A DNA stretch of 6,164 bases from Desulfocurvus sp. (GTDB taxonomy: Bacteria > Desulfobacterota > Desulfovibrionia > Desulfovibrionales > Desulfovibrionaceae). Below, piece after piece: positions 5,666-6,164 of this stretch. The notes beneath the pieces are model-generated. The model was not told where the DNA came from and did not search any database. It worked only from the letters and a program-made list of their open reading frames with translations. The stretch's first letter is position 1. Every line of letters begins with the position of its first letter. The translations under genes and the position numbers were made by a program. The stretch is taken from positions 1-6,164 of the forward strand of contig NZ_JALNWM010000206.1 in assembly GCF_023230885.1 (NCBI RefSeq), given 5' to 3'.

Positions 5666-6164
5666 CTACGGCCACATCTCGATTTCTTCGGTCATCGGGA
5701 AGGCGTAGGGCGTGTCGGGGCCGTACCACTTGTTGTAGATCTGCATGTAGGTGCCGTCGGCCCACATGTCCTGGATGGCGAAGTTCACGGCGTCGCGCAG
5801 CTTGGACTCGTCCTCGGGCAGGCCCATGCCGTAGGGCTCGTTGGAGAAGAAGTCGCCCACCAGCTCGAACTGGCCGGGATCCTGGGCGGCGTAGCCGAGC
5901 AGGATGGTGGAGTCGGTGCTCCAGGCGGCCACGCGGCCCATCTTCAGGGCCTGGTAGCACTCGGATTCCTTCTGGAAGGAGATGACGTTCTTGTCGGCGT
6001 CGGGGTCGCCCAGCTTCTTGAGCAGGTTCTTGATGTTGATCTCGGAGGTCGTGCCCTGCATGGTGGCGATCTTCTTGCCGACGAAGTCCTCCCACTTGGT
6101 GTACTGGCCCTTCTTGGCGAGCAGCTTCTGGCCGTCGAAGAAGTAGGTGATGGAGAAGTCGATG
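5666..6164 (-). CDS. Amino-acid ABC transporter periplasmic binding protein, family 3 (partial, N-terminus outside window)
   Basis: The 165 C-terminal residues are present, entering in frame from the right edge (first full codon at 6163) with IDFSITYFFDGQKLL. This and GKKIATMQGTTSE are hallmarks of family-3 solute-binding proteins (SBP_bac_3). These bind polar amino acids in the periplasm and deliver them to the permease. The pattern resembles E. coli GltI (VDFS, then SGTTSE), as does FFSNEPYGMGLPEDESKLRDAVN, which holds the conserved YG-x-L/G segment. Towards the end, ADGTYMQIYNKWYG is the usual C-terminal helix of the family. The Met at 6061 is internal and should not be taken as the start, because strong homology-like sequence continues upstream. 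Signal peptide and first lobe are missing. Glutamate, aspartate, asparagine or glutamine are all possible ligands. The permease follows after 89 bp containing a hairpin. Confidence 0.9.
   Translation of the reverse strand, partial: IDFSITYFFDGQKLLAKKGQYTKWEDFVGKKIATMQGTTSEINIKNLLKKLGDPDADKNVISFQKESECYQALKMGRVAAWSTDSTILLGYAAQDPGQFELVGDFFSNEPYGMGLPEDESKLRDAVNFAIQDMWADGTYMQIYNKWYGPDTPYAFPMTEEIEMWP

Noticed and set aside
6061..6061. ATG at 6061 as the start of the binding-protein gene.
   Set aside because: The preceding 34 codons encode typical family-3 binding-protein sequence (IDFSITYFFDGQKLL, then GKKIAT), so the gene extends beyond the window and this Met is internal.

Overview
The window is strongly GC-rich, with third codon positions almost all G or C. 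Protein sequences and gene content suggest a Gram-negative bacterium of the Desulfovibrio type (Desulfobacterota). That placement is an impression from protein style; the window contains no taxonomic marker gene. Two functional blocks are present: a phosphate block (1 to about 2940) and an amino-acid uptake block (about 2965 to 6164).

Phosphate block. On the plus strand, the last 29 codons of pstB (ATPase of the high-affinity phosphate ABC transporter) are followed 16 bp later by a complete phoU. A perfect 18-bp stem hairpin follows phoU and probably serves as a two-way terminator, because the next genes converge on it from the minus strand. Those genes are a PiT-family low-affinity phosphate permease (pit) and, 29 bp after it, a DUF47/PhoU-like accessory protein. 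Upstream of pit is a candidate core promoter (17-bp spacer) overlain by three tandem 11-bp repeats resembling PhoB half-sites. The overlap suggests that PhoB might control, perhaps repress, the low-affinity system while Pst-PhoU handles phosphate shortage.

Amino-acid block, all minus strand, read from 6164 downward. It begins with the C-terminal 165 residues of a family-3 periplasmic amino-acid-binding protein (GltI-like; the start lies outside the window). A 13-bp stem hairpin in the 89-bp gap probably makes the binding protein more abundant than the membrane part. Next is an unusual 623-residue open frame carrying two complete amino-acid ABC permease domains in tandem (GltJ-like then GltK-like), joined by an Arg/Ala/Cys-rich linker. 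Forty-eight bp later comes a 161-residue asparaginase that has only the catalytic N-terminal domain. No ATPase gene for this importer is in the window. The set suggests uptake of Glu/Asp/Asn-type amino acids with deamidation in the cytoplasm.

The 346 bp between the asparaginase and pit hold a probable terminator, the pit promoter region and a very GC-rich stretch with no recognisable gene. I saw no tRNA, rRNA, CRISPR array, insertion sequence or phage gene. The most unusual items are the fused permease, the single-domain asparaginase and the Pho-box-like repeats placed on the pit promoter.
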